This document shows positions 43,185-51,955 of a stretch of 64,000 bases of DNA, in pieces. The notes beneath the pieces are model-generated. The model was given only the letters and a program-made list of their open reading frames with translations. It had not been told where the DNA came from and made no database searches. This DNA is from Bordetella parapertussis (lineage in GTDB: Bacteria > Pseudomonadota > Gammaproteobacteria > Burkholderiales > SG8-41): contig CAMBCF010000002.1 of NCBI GenBank assembly GCA_945864585.1, positions 31,570 through 95,569 on the forward strand, given 5' to 3'. Numbering within the stretch: position 1 is the stretch's first letter; each line of letters begins with the position of its first letter. The position numbers and the translations under genes were made by a program.

Positions 43185-44591
43185 CTACATTCCTTGCACC
43201 GGCGCAGCCATCAGCGCCAGCAACTCCGAAATATTTTCTATCTTATCCAAGCCCGTGGCGAGCTTCACCGCCTTGTCGATGTTCGCTTTCGACAAGCAAG
43301 CACCCACCACATGGCGGAATTTGTATTCGATGTCTTCGGGCAGCAGCGGATTTTCCGGGCTGCCGCGACGGTGATGCAGAAATTTCTCGCTCACACGCCC
43401 ATCCTTCGCAGTGACGCGCACGCGCGCGGCGTGACGGAACGGCGGCCCCATTTTTTCGATTTCCGCATCCACCGTCGCGGTAATGCGCGTAATGAAATCG
43501 AATATCGCCGGATCGTGGAGCCGTGATTCCTTGTACTGCTCGGTAAACGCCATGCCGTCCAGTGCGGTCACGGCGAGGCCGTAATACAAATTCATTTGCG
43601 CCGCAGTGACGCCCTGCGCCTTGTATTCCCACGCGCAATGCACATGCGTCATCGGGCTCAAGCCGGTTTCGAGCTTGGCGATGTCGCCGGCTTTTAAATT
43701 GTTCTCGCGCATGATTTGCGCGAGGCCATCGAGCGCGGTGTGGATGCTGGTGACACTGGCATGCGGCTTGTAACCTACGTTCAGCGTTTCCCACTCCCGA
43801 CCCAAGCCATCGGTCAGCCGTGCCGCATTCGGCGTATCGGAGTACACCGTAAGATAACCGCCGTACGCGGCTTCCAGCACGTCGGTGATTCCGGTAAAAC
43901 CCTGCTGCGCCAGCAACGCCGAATACACGCCACTTTGCGCCGCGCGGCCCGAATGGAAACGCTTGACCATCGCGCCTTCCTGCGCCGCCATCAACCCGCC
44001 GGCCTGCGATCCGGACATGCCGAGCGCGTGCTGGAACTGCCCGGCATCGAGATTCAGCATGCGTGCCGCGGCCGCGGTGGCCGCAAACACACCCGAGGTG
44101 CCCTGCGGATGAAAGCCGCGAAAAAACAACCCCATGGTCGCGGCGTTGCCGACGCGCGCGCCGATTTCATAACCTGCCACCATTGCGGTGATGACGTCGC
44201 GTCCTGATGCACTACCTGCGGCTTCGGCGAAACCAAACGCCACCGGCGGTGCGAGGGAACCGATATGGACGATGGATTCCTTGTGGATATCGTCGAGCTC
44301 GAACGCATGGCCGGAGGTGCCGTTCACCAGCGCCGCCAGCGCCACCGACGTTTTTTTGCCCATACCGAACAGCGATGCCACGGGTTTCGCACCCTCGGCC
44401 ATCGCCAGCGCGGCAACCTTTTGCGTCCACGGCAAAGTCGCGCCATAGAGTACGCAACCGATGTGATCGAGCACCGACAGCTTGATGCGCTCGATCACGT
44501 CTTTGGGCAGATCGCTGAATTGAATGGCCGAGGCGAAGCGCGCAAGATCGCGCGTCGCATGTTCGAGTAACGGGGGTTTGGAGCTGCTCAT
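43185..44591 (-). CDS. MmgE/PrpD family protein (6)
   Basis: The 468-residue protein (MSSSKPPLLEHATRDLARFA) shows GTSGHAFELDDIHKESIVHI as the active-site loop, TSGVFAATAAAARMLNLDAG and KRFHSGRAAQSGVYSALLA, and a lid with YKPHASVTSIHTALDG, all standard. It starts 27 bases after the stop of the MBL-fold gene. Within the minus-strand run it may act on the product of the FadH-like reductase or of the lactonase, but no sequence feature fixes this. Confidence 0.86.
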   Translation of the reverse strand: MSSSKPPLLEHATRDLARFASAIQFSDLPKDVIERIKLSVLDHIGCVLYGATLPWTQKVAALAMAEGAKPVASLFGMGKKTSVALAALVNGTSGHAFELDDIHKESIVHIGSLAPPVAFGFAEAAGSASGRDVITAMVAGYEIGARVGNAATMGLFFRGFHPQGTSGVFAATAAAARMLNLDAGQFQHALGMSGSQAGGLMAAQEGAMVKRFHSGRAAQSGVYSALLAQQGFTGITDVLEAAYGGYLTVYSDTPNAARLTDGLGREWETLNVGYKPHASVTSIHTALDGLAQIMRENNLKAGDIAKLETGLSPMTHVHCAWEYKAQGVTAAQMNLYYGLAVTALDGMAFTEQYKESRLHDPAIFDFITRITATVDAEIEKMGPPFRHAARVRVTAKDGRVSEKFLHHRRGSPENPLLPEDIEYKFRHVVGACLSKANIDKAVKLATGLDKIENISELLALMAAPVQGM

Positions 44592-44618
44592 GGGTAAAGT
44601 CCAGAATATTAAATAAAA

Positions 44619-45416
44619 TCAATAGGTTGGAACAGCATCCAGGCGCACCACGATATCTTTCAACGCCGCCGATACCGCCGGATAGCGCTGCATCACCAGC
44701 GGGTCGTGTCCGGGCACGATGTGCTTGGGCGAGTCGGCGAGTTGATGCAGGCGCGCGTAGCCGTCCAGTGTGTCGCCCAAATGAAAAGTCGTCGTGAACA
44801 CGCGGCCTTTCTCAAAATGCTCATAGTAGTGGCTGGTGTCGGAGGCCACCACCACCCAGCCACGCGCGGTATGCACACGCACGCATTGCAGGCCTGCGGT
44901 GTGCCCGCCAATGTGATGCAGGCTGATGCCGGGCGCGAGTTCGGCATCGCCTTTGTAAAACGTGACGCGATCTTTGTACACCAGCCGCACCATGCCGATC
45001 ACTTCTTCAACTTCGTAACCGTGATTGAACTGGCGGTGGCGCATGTGACGGCCGGTGGCATAGGCCATTTCGGCGTCCTGCAAATGAAACTGCGCCGCCG
45101 GAAAATCCTGAAACGTGCCGACGTGATCGTAATGCAGATGTGTGATCACCACGTTTTTTACCTCGGCCGCGTTGACCCCCATCAGCGCAAGGCCGGCAGC
45201 GGGTGAGCGCAGGAACACGCGCTTTCTTTGATCGGCCATAGCCTGGGTAAAGCCGGTGTCGATCACTATCGTGCGCTCGGCATTGCGCACCAGCCACACA
45301 AAGTAATCCATCGGCATTGGTGCGTCGTGCGGATCACCACCGACAAAATGCACGGTGCGCCTGGCGTCGCGCCAGGCATACTTGATGGCGTAGATTTCGT
45401 AGTTGGGAAGTGTCAT
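44619..45416 (-). CDS. MBL-fold hydrolase, N-acyl-homoserine-lactonase-like (1)
   Basis: The 265-residue protein carries the dinuclear zinc motif HLHYDHVG (His93, His95, Asp97, His98), a third His in HHIGGHTAG, and ASDTSHYYEHF in the position of the bridging Asp region. It resembles the AiiA group of N-acyl-homoserine lactonases, but other lactones or esters are possible. GAGGAA precedes the ATG. A paralogue with the same N-terminus (PNYEIY, GGDPHDAPMPMDY) lies at 48629. Confidence 0.86.
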   Translation of the reverse strand: MTLPNYEIYAIKYAWRDARRTVHFVGGDPHDAPMPMDYFVWLVRNAERTIVIDTGFTQAMADQRKRVFLRSPAAGLALMGVNAAEVKNVVITHLHYDHVGTFQDFPAAQFHLQDAEMAYATGRHMRHRQFNHGYEVEEVIGMVRLVYKDRVTFYKGDAELAPGISLHHIGGHTAGLQCVRVHTARGWVVVASDTSHYYEHFEKGRVFTTTFHLGDTLDGYARLHQLADSPKHIVPGHDPLVMQRYPAVSAALKDIVVRLDAVPTY

Positions 45417-45466
45417 GGAGTTCCTCGCGTCAATTCACCACAGAAAAAACAGATACTAATATGGGC

Positions 45467-45535
45467 AGACAGGATTTACAGGATGAACAGGATAATACCA
45501 AGCGGTTAATCCTGTTAATCCTGTCATCCTGTCAA
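45467..45535. repeat. Family H palindrome (ACAGGATTTACAGGATGAACAGGAT), overlapping a stop codon
   Basis: ACAGGATTTACAGGATGAAC at the left is mirrored by GTTAATCCTGTCATCCTGT at the right with an internal ATCCTGTTAATCC. The right arm contains the stop codon of the FadH-like gene (45526-45524) and its last residues LLTG. Confidence 0.85.
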
Positions 45536-47539
45536 AAGTTTTTGCACTGATTGGCCCACACCACGAAAACGATGATCCACACTCAGCGCCGCCAGCCAGC
45601 CGTCGCGCAGGCACGATAGAAAATCACCCGGCCGGTAGCAGTCGCCGGCGAGTTCGTAATCGATGCCGGCTTCTTCCAGCAGCGCTACCACCTCGCGCAC
45701 CGGCGCAGGACCGGTGGCAAAGATCAGTGCATCGCCAACCTCAATCTCCCGCGTTGCACCGTCGTCGAAACGCAATGAGAGGGTATTTCCATGCGCACGC
45801 TTAACCTTCACCCGTGTCAGCATTTCGGTGCCGCGCGCCGCGAGCCGCTCTACCAACTCCATGCGGTTGTTGCGCGCCATGCCCGATGCTATCGTGCCCA
45901 GCATTTCAACGATGCTGCAATGTTTGCCCTGCGCCGAGAACAGATCAGCGGTTTCCGCACCGACCATGCCGCCGCCGATAATCGTAATGCGCTTTGCCGG
46001 CGCCAGTTGCGCCGGATCGCGCAGTGCGTCCCACGCGTGCATCACCTTCACCGTAGTCGCGAGTTGCGACACATCGAATGCATGCGAGCGCGGTGCAACG
46101 CCGGTGGCGACAATCGCGAAATCCGGCGCATAGGCACGCAGCGCCGCAACCGTCGTGGTCATGGTGGTGCGTATGGGTACGCGCAGTTCCTGCAGCAGCG
46201 TCAGCCGGTAACTCAACACCGGCTCCACTTCCATCTTATCGGGTGCTGCCATCGCCAGCGGCATCTGTCCGCCCGGCTGCGCGGCTTTCTCCCACACCTC
46301 AACCTGATGCCCGCGCGCCGCAGCAGCTCGTGCCGCTTCAAGTCCGGCGATACCCGCGCCGATCACCAGCACGCGCCTGGGCATTTTCGTTTTTCGCTGT
46401 GGAAACAGCTGCGGCTCGGCATGCTCCAGCGTCTCGAACTCGGTGCCGATCACCGGGTTGTGCACGCACGCGACATCCTGCTCCAGCGTCAGGCGCTCGA
46501 AGCACACGTTGCACGCAATGCACTTGCGTATCGGCGCTTTCACCACACCCAATGCTTTCGCACACCAATGGGGATCGGCATACAGCGCGCGGCCCACCGA
46601 GATAAAATCCGCGCAGCCCTCGGCCAGCAATTTTTCCGCGTCAGACGGATCGACCACCCGCCCCGCGACCAGCACCGGAATCTTCACCGCCTGTCTGATC
46701 GGCTTCGCATACGGGCCGAGACAGCCGCGTGCAAATGATGGCGGCTGAATGCAGTATTTCGACAACTGCGGACTCTCGTTGCTGCCGCCAGACAGATCAA
46801 TCGCCGCAACACCTTGTTTTTCAAATAGTTTTGATAGATTGATAATGTCTGCTTCGGTGTAACCACCGGCAGTGAATTCGCTCGCCGATAGTCGCACGAT
46901 CAGCGGAAAATCCGGCAGCGCCTGTTTTACGCGATCCAGCGTCTCCAGCAAAAACCGCGCGCGGTTATCGAACGAGCCGCCGTATTGATCGGTGCGATGG
47001 TTCAGGCGCGGCGTAAAAAACTGCTGCAACAAATAGCCGTTGCCCGCGTGTATCTCAACCCCGTCGTAGCCCGCCTGATACAAGCGCCGCGTCGCCGCGA
47101 CAAACAACTTTTGTATTTCAACGATTTCCGACACCACCAGCGGGCGCACCGCATCGCCGGTGTTCGGATTTTTCCATGGCGATGGCCCCACCGGCTCCAT
47201 GTTGAGCACATGCCGCCGCAGCAATGCGCCGCGATGATTGAGTTGTCCGCACACCAACGCGCCGTGCGCATGTATGGCCTCGACGAGGCTCGCCAGACCG
47301 GGAATAAAACGGTCGTGATACACACACAGCGAGTTGTGATGCGGCCGCGCGAACTCGGTCACCACCATCGCCTCGGTCATGATCATGCCCACGCCGCCGC
47401 GCGCACGCTCGGCGTAATACAGGCGGTCGCGCTCGGTCGACAGCCCGTCGGTGGTGCTGTAATTGGTGCCCATCGGCGCCATCACCACGCGATTGCGCAG
47501 CTTGAGCGGACCTATTTGGCCGGTTTGTGCAAGTAGCAT
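45524..47539 (-). CDS. FadH-like FMN/4Fe-4S/FAD oxidoreductase (NADH:flavin oxidoreductase/2,4-dienoyl-CoA reductase family)
   Basis: ATG 47539 gives 671 residues; a TTG three codons earlier is less likely. The N-terminal half is an Old Yellow Enzyme barrel (VVMAPMGTNY, HAGNGYLLQQFFTP); then a Cys cluster (CIACNVCFE, ACVHNP) for the 4Fe-4S centre; then FAD-binding VIGAGIAGLEAARAA and NAD(P)-binding IIGGGMVGAETADLF. This is the domain order of 2,4-dienoyl-CoA reductase and trimethylamine dehydrogenase. It would reduce an enoyl or enone substrate. It lies between the Bug gene and a lactonase-like gene. Confidence 0.9.
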   Translation of the reverse strand: MLLAQTGQIGPLKLRNRVVMAPMGTNYSTTDGLSTERDRLYYAERARGGVGMIMTEAMVVTEFARPHHNSLCVYHDRFIPGLASLVEAIHAHGALVCGQLNHRGALLRRHVLNMEPVGPSPWKNPNTGDAVRPLVVSEIVEIQKLFVAATRRLYQAGYDGVEIHAGNGYLLQQFFTPRLNHRTDQYGGSFDNRARFLLETLDRVKQALPDFPLIVRLSASEFTAGGYTEADIINLSKLFEKQGVAAIDLSGGSNESPQLSKYCIQPPSFARGCLGPYAKPIRQAVKIPVLVAGRVVDPSDAEKLLAEGCADFISVGRALYADPHWCAKALGVVKAPIRKCIACNVCFERLTLEQDVACVHNPVIGTEFETLEHAEPQLFPQRKTKMPRRVLVIGAGIAGLEAARAAAARGHQVEVWEKAAQPGGQMPLAMAAPDKMEVEPVLSYRLTLLQELRVPIRTTMTTTVAALRAYAPDFAIVATGVAPRSHAFDVSQLATTVKVMHAWDALRDPAQLAPAKRITIIGGGMVGAETADLFSAQGKHCSIVEMLGTIASGMARNNRMELVERLAARGTEMLTRVKVKRAHGNTLSLRFDDGATREIEVGDALIFATGPAPVREVVALLEEAGIDYELAGDCYRPGDFLSCLRDGWLAALSVDHRFRGVGQSVQKLLTG

Positions 47540-47554
47540 GAAGGTCAAAGACTT

Positions 47555-47638
47555 TTAGCCACAGATTTCACAGATGAACACAGATAACAGCAATACGGGT
47601 TTTAATCTTTGTAAATCTGTGAAATCTGTGGCTAAGAT
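47555..47638. repeat. Family G palindrome, complete copy
   Basis: TTAGCCACAGATTTCACAGA at the left is mirrored by TCTGTGAAATCTGTGGCTAA at the right, a perfect 20-base inverted repeat with an inner ACAGAT / ATCTGT stem. It fills the gap between the Bug stop and the FadH-like start. A half copy is at 41378. Confidence 0.88.
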
Positions 47639-47645
47639 TTGCTTT

Positions 47646-48608
47646 TTAGTCCGCGCGCGCGCCCGACGCCTTGGCCACCTTGCCCCAGCGCACCAGTTCG
47701 TCTTTGAGAAAACTCGCCAATGCCTCGGGAGAATTCTGCGTGAATGTGTCGACGCCCACCGCCGCAAACCTCTCTTTCACGTCTGCTCCACCGACGGCTT
47801 TCAGCAACGCGGTGTGCAGCCGCGTCACTATCGGCGCCGGCGTCTTTGCCGGCGCCACCACCGCAAACCAGTTGACCGCGAGCAGTCCCGGCAGGCCCTG
47901 CTCGCCGGAGGTCGGCAGATCGGGCATCAGCGCAATACGTTTCTCGGCGGTGAGCGCGAGGCCCTTCAGTTTGCCGGCCTTCATTTGCGCATAGATCGCC
48001 GGGAAATCCATGATGATCCCGTGCACATGACCGCCCATTAGATCGACCACCGCCGGCCCCGCACCCTTGAACGGCACGTGCTGCAGATTGATGTTCGCCA
48101 GGGTCTTTAAAAGCTCGATCGCCAGATGCGGCAGGCCGCCGTTGCCAGCCGAAGCGAAATCGAGCTTGCCCGGATGTTGCTTCGCGAGCGCGATCAGCGT
48201 TTTCAGATCCTTCACCGGCAGCGCGGGATGCACGGCTACCGCTTCCGGCGTCATGGCGATGTTGGTGACCGGCGCAAAATCGCGCAGCGTGTCGTAGGGC
48301 AGTTTGCTGTAGGTGTGCGGGCTGATCACCAGTGAGCTGGTGCTGCCCAGCATCACGGTGTATCCGTCGGGCGCGGACTTCGCCACCAAATCCGCGGCGA
48401 TCGTGGCATTGGCCCCCGCGCGGTTTTCGACGATGACCTGCACGCCGAGAAGTTCACCCAGCTTCGGCGCGACGATGCGCGCGACGATATCGTTCGAGCC
48501 ACCCGGCGGGAATCCAATAATCAGGCGGATGGGTTTTGTGGGGTATTGCTGTGCCCACACCGGCAAGGTCAAACACAGGCCGGCAGTCAGTGCCGCTATA
48601 CAACGCAT
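47646..48608 (-). CDS. Bug-type solute-binding protein (9)
   Basis: Of two ATGs the inner one (48608) is best spaced from GGGGAA and gives 320 residues with a short signal peptide (MRCIAALTAGLCLTLPVW, cleavage after WAQ). Motifs are IGFPPGGSNDIVAR, VIVENRAGANATIAA, DGYTVML and HVPFKGAGPAVVDL. It lies between two lactonase-like MBL genes on the same strand, so an uptake-to-lactone-hydrolysis route is plausible. Confidence 0.9.
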   Translation of the reverse strand: MRCIAALTAGLCLTLPVWAQQYPTKPIRLIIGFPPGGSNDIVARIVAPKLGELLGVQVIVENRAGANATIAADLVAKSAPDGYTVMLGSTSSLVISPHTYSKLPYDTLRDFAPVTNIAMTPEAVAVHPALPVKDLKTLIALAKQHPGKLDFASAGNGGLPHLAIELLKTLANINLQHVPFKGAGPAVVDLMGGHVHGIIMDFPAIYAQMKAGKLKGLALTAEKRIALMPDLPTSGEQGLPGLLAVNWFAVVAPAKTPAPIVTRLHTALLKAVGGADVKERFAAVGVDTFTQNSPEALASFLKDELVRWGKVAKASGARAD

Positions 48609-48628
48609 ATCCATTCCCCAGGTTTCAG

Positions 48629-49435
48629 TTAATAATTCGGCGGCAAATCCAGCCGCGCGACGATACCCGCCAACTCAGGCGACGCTGCAGGATAGCGCTC
48701 GAACACCAGTGGATCATGCCCCGGCACGATGTGTTGCAGCGAATCCGCGAGCCGCTTCAAGGTGGCAAAGCCCTCGATCATCTCGCCCACGTGATACACC
48801 AACGGAAAGCAGCGGTCATTCTCGAAATGCTCGTAGTAGTGGCTCGCGTCCGAAGCCAGCACCACCCAGCCACGCTGCGTATGTACGCGCACCGATTGCA
48901 GGCCCATGGTGTGCCCGCCGATGTGGTGCACGCTGATGCCGGGTGCGATCTCACTTGCGTTACCGTTCTCGCCGCCGTGAAACACCACGCGGTTTTGATA
49001 GACCAGCCGGATCATGCCGGCGACGTGATCGAGTTCATACGGCCGCCGGAAAATCTCATGGCGCATGTGGCGTCCGGTGACGTATTGCATTTCCTTGTCC
49101 TGCAGATGAAAGCGCGCATTCGGAAAATTATAGAAGGTACCGACATGGTCGTTGTGCAAATGCGTAATCACCGCGTCGCGGATATCTTCGCCCTTTACAC
49201 CGAGCAGCGCCAGCCCTTCCACGGGTTTGCGCAGCAGCACGCGTCCGCGGATGGCCATGCTGGCATCGAAGCCGGTATCCACCAGCACCATCCGCTCATG
49301 ATTGCGCACCAGCCACACGTAGTAGTCCATGGGCATAGGCGCGTCATGCGGATCGCCGCCGAGAAAATGCGCAGGGCGCTGGCCCGGACGCTCGGCGTAT
49401 TTGACACAATAGATTTCGTAGTTGGGCGTGGTCAT
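48629..49435 (-). CDS. MBL-fold hydrolase, N-acyl-homoserine-lactonase-like (2)
   Basis: The 268-residue protein is a paralogue of the one at 44619, with HLHNDHVG (His92, His94, Asp96, His97), HHIGGHTMG and ASDASHYYEHF. HxHxDH with Asn before Asp is the form seen in AiiA-type lactonases. It is the likely first gene of the minus-strand run; the CocE gene on the other strand starts 90 bases away. Whether it degrades quorum signals or a nutrient lactone is open. Confidence 0.86.
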   Translation of the reverse strand: MTTPNYEIYCVKYAERPGQRPAHFLGGDPHDAPMPMDYYVWLVRNHERMVLVDTGFDASMAIRGRVLLRKPVEGLALLGVKGEDIRDAVITHLHNDHVGTFYNFPNARFHLQDKEMQYVTGRHMRHEIFRRPYELDHVAGMIRLVYQNRVVFHGGENGNASEIAPGISVHHIGGHTMGLQSVRVHTQRGWVVLASDASHYYEHFENDRCFPLVYHVGEMIEGFATLKRLADSLQHIVPGHDPLVFERYPAASPELAGIVARLDLPPNY

Positions 49436-49524
49436 GGTGTTTGGATCGTAGACGATCCTGCAGTGGGTCGCAACCGCCGGTGTTCGTCGCTACAATGCGG
49501 TGACACATTCTGAAACTACCCCTG

Positions 49525-51267
49525 ATGCAACCCGCCACCCGTGAAGCGCGCGACCCCATGCACATCGATTGGGATGTGCCCATCACCATGGACGATGGCC
49601 TCACGCTGCGCGCCGATGTGTTCCGCCCTGCCGCTGAAGGTCGCTATCCGGTGCTGCTGAGCTACGGCCCCTACGCCAAGGGCCTCGCGCTTCAGGAGGG
49701 CTACCCGTCGGCGTGGAACCGCATGGTGGCCGAGCATCCCGATGTCGCGCACGGTTCCAGCAATCTCTATCAGAGCTGGGAAGTAGTCGATCCGGAAAAA
49801 TGGGTGCCGCACGGCTACGCCTGCGTGCGCGTGGATTCACGCGGCGCGGGCCGCTCGCCGGGATTCATCGACCCTTTTTCGCCACGCGAAACGCAGGATT
49901 TTTATCAGTGCATCGAATGGGCCGGCGTGCAGCCGTGGTGCAACGGCAAAGTGGGCCTCAACGGCATTTCCTACTACGGCATCAACCAGTGGCAGGTTGC
50001 CTCACGCCAGCCGCCGCATCTCGCGGCCCTGTGCATCTGGGAAGGCGCCGCCGACTGGTACCGCGACATGACCCACCACGGCGGCATCCTTTCCACATTC
50101 TGGGGCAACTGGTACGACATGCAGGTGAAGACCGTGCAATACGGCCTCGGCGAACGCGGGCCACGCAGCCGCGCCAACGGCACGCTGGTGTGCGGCGATG
50201 TCACGCTGTCGGACAAAGAACTGCAATCGCAACGCTGCGAATTTGGCGATGAGGTGCTGGCGCATCCGCTGGATGACGCGTATCACCGCGCCCGCTCGCC
50301 GGTGTGGGAAAACATCACCGTGCCGTTGTTGTCGGCGGCGAACTGGGGCGGTCAGGGTCTGCATCCGCGCGGCAATTTTGAAGGCTACCTGCGTGCGGCG
50401 TCCAAAGACAAATGGCTGGAAGCGCACGGCATCGAGCACTGGACGCATTTTTATACCGACTACGGCCGTGAACTGCAAAAGCGGTTTTTCGATTTTTATT
50501 TGAAGGGCGAACACAACGGCTGGGAGCAGCAGCCCAAAGTGCGATTGCAGGTGCGGCATGTGGATAGCTTCGTCGAGAGGCATGAAGATGAATGGCCGAT
50601 AGCGCGCACGCAGTGGACAACGTTTTACCTGCACCCTGCAGATCACAGCCTGCGGCGTGAAGTGGCGCCGACAGACGCCGCACTGACCTACGACGCCATG
50701 GGCGAAGGCGTGACTTTCCTGTCAGCGCCGCTGGATGTGGAGACCGAAATCACCGGGCCGATTGCCGCACGCTTGTGCGTATCATCATCGACACGCGATG
50801 CGGATTTCTTTTTGATTTTCCGTGTCTACACCCCCGATCTGCGCGAAGTTACCTTCATGGGCGCCATCGATCCGCATACGCCGATCGCACAAGGCTGGCT
50901 GCGCGCATCGCAGCGCAAACTCGACCCGAAACTCTCCCTGCGCTATCGCCCCTATCACACCCACGACGAAGCACAGCCGCTCATACCCGGCGACGTGGTG
51001 CCGCTCGATATCGAGCTGTGGCCCACGTCGATCGTGGTGCCTGCCGGTTATCGTATTGCACTCAGCGTGCGCGGCCGCGATTACGAGTTCGCCAAATCCA
51101 CCGGCGCGCGGCTATCGAACTTCAAGAACGAACTGCGCGGCTGCGGGCCATTTTTGCATGATGATCCGCGCGACCGGCCGGCGGCGGTTTTTGGCGGAAA
51201 GAACACGCTGCACTTTGGGGCAGGGCGCGAGGCGTATGTGCTGCTGCCGATTGTGCCGTGGCGTTGA
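49525..51267 (+). CDS. CocE/NonD family hydrolase (X-Pro dipeptidyl-peptidase-like)
   Basis: The 580-residue protein matches the CocE layout: an alpha/beta hydrolase core with VDSRGAGRSPG and nucleophile GISYYG (Ser149), a helical insert with WEGAADWYRDMTHHGG, and a C-terminal jelly-roll domain (ETEITGPIAARLCVSSSTRD, VVPAGYRIALSVRGRDYEF). No signal peptide is seen. Such enzymes cleave esters or acyl-proline amides. It is a monocistronic plus-strand gene divergent from the lactonase. Confidence 0.88.
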   Translation: MQPATREARDPMHIDWDVPITMDDGLTLRADVFRPAAEGRYPVLLSYGPYAKGLALQEGYPSAWNRMVAEHPDVAHGSSNLYQSWEVVDPEKWVPHGYACVRVDSRGAGRSPGFIDPFSPRETQDFYQCIEWAGVQPWCNGKVGLNGISYYGINQWQVASRQPPHLAALCIWEGAADWYRDMTHHGGILSTFWGNWYDMQVKTVQYGLGERGPRSRANGTLVCGDVTLSDKELQSQRCEFGDEVLAHPLDDAYHRARSPVWENITVPLLSAANWGGQGLHPRGNFEGYLRAASKDKWLEAHGIEHWTHFYTDYGRELQKRFFDFYLKGEHNGWEQQPKVRLQVRHVDSFVERHEDEWPIARTQWTTFYLHPADHSLRREVAPTDAALTYDAMGEGVTFLSAPLDVETEITGPIAARLCVSSSTRDADFFLIFRVYTPDLREVTFMGAIDPHTPIAQGWLRASQRKLDPKLSLRYRPYHTHDEAQPLIPGDVVPLDIELWPTSIVVPAGYRIALSVRGRDYEFAKSTGARLSNFKNELRGCGPFLHDDPRDRPAAVFGGKNTLHFGAGREAYVLLPIVPWR

Positions 51268-51316
51268 ATTCGTTCCCCGTCATTCCTGTGCAGACGGAAG
51301 TTGGTTTTTTGCCGGC

Positions 51317-51389
51317 TGTAGTGTTGGGGTTGACGTATAGAGCAGGCGCCGGGGCGCTGGGCTTCGCCGGCTCAGCCCAACACCCGCCA
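51317..51389. repeat. Family C repeat, partial degenerate copy 4
   Basis: CTGTAGTGTTGGGGTTGACG at the left is only loosely related to the family arm, while GCTGGGCTTCGCCGGCTCAGCCCAACAC at the right keeps the diagnostic inner palindrome. The outer CCTACA is lost. Confidence 0.6.
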
Positions 51390-51417
51390 CGGTAAATTTG
51401 TTCTCAAAATAATCGTA

Positions 51418-51488
51418 GGGTGGGCAGACAGCTATATCGTCTGCCCACGCGGATTGGTAACCGCGTGGGCACAAAAACGTGCCCACCC
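51418..51488. repeat. Family E repeat, copy 2
   Basis: GGGTGGGCAGACAGC...GTCTGCCCACGCGG and GCGTGGGCACAAAAACGTGCCCACCC form an outer and two inner inverted pairs. Nothing coding was recognised in the rest of the 352-base gap 51268-51619. Confidence 0.82.
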
Positions 51489-51619
51489 ATGTATTGATTT
51501 TAAACATAATTATTTGAAGAACAAATTAGCCCTGCAACACCTGCTGCCATTCATTGACATCAGCGACTCACGGAGTTAAAGATCGTATATCTGTTGTACA
51601 TGCATATCAGGAGAAGCTC

Positions 51620-51898
51620 ATGCGTAACGCTGCCATCAATCTGCGGGTGCTTTCCGGGCAGAGGGATCTGATCGACCGAGCGGCTCAATTGCTGGGTAAG
51701 AACCGCTCGGATTTCATGCTTGAGGCCGCCTGCGACAAGGCACAGTCGGTGCTGCTCGACCAGGTGTTCTTCGGTCTCGATCCAAAGAAGTTCCGCCAGT
51801 TCATCCAATTGCTTGACGCACCAACCGCCCCTGATCCGGGACTTGACCGCCTGATGGCGGTCAAGCCCCCTTGGCGGTCCCGAGCCGCCAAGAAGTGA
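51620..51898 (+). CDS. DUF1778 (TacA-like) antitoxin without its GNAT toxin
   Basis: ATG 51620 with AGGAGAAG upstream gives 92 residues: an RHH N-terminus (MRNAAINLRVLSGQRDLIDR), the AAQLLGKNRSDFMLEAA helix pair, LDQVFFGLDPKKFRQF and the family LLDAPTAPDP segment. TacA-type antitoxins bind DNA and block a GNAT toxin that acetylates aminoacyl-tRNA. The C-terminal tail runs on as MAVKPPWRSRAAKK, and no GNAT gene follows; the next 58 bases are non-coding and a convergent gene begins. It is an orphan. Confidence 0.82.
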   Translation: MRNAAINLRVLSGQRDLIDRAAQLLGKNRSDFMLEAACDKAQSVLLDQVFFGLDPKKFRQFIQLLDAPTAPDPGLDRLMAVKPPWRSRAAKK

Positions 51899-51955
51899 AC
51901 CTGCAAAACAGAATGAAACTTCAAGAGAGTCTGTAAGCGATACAATTGTGTTCGT

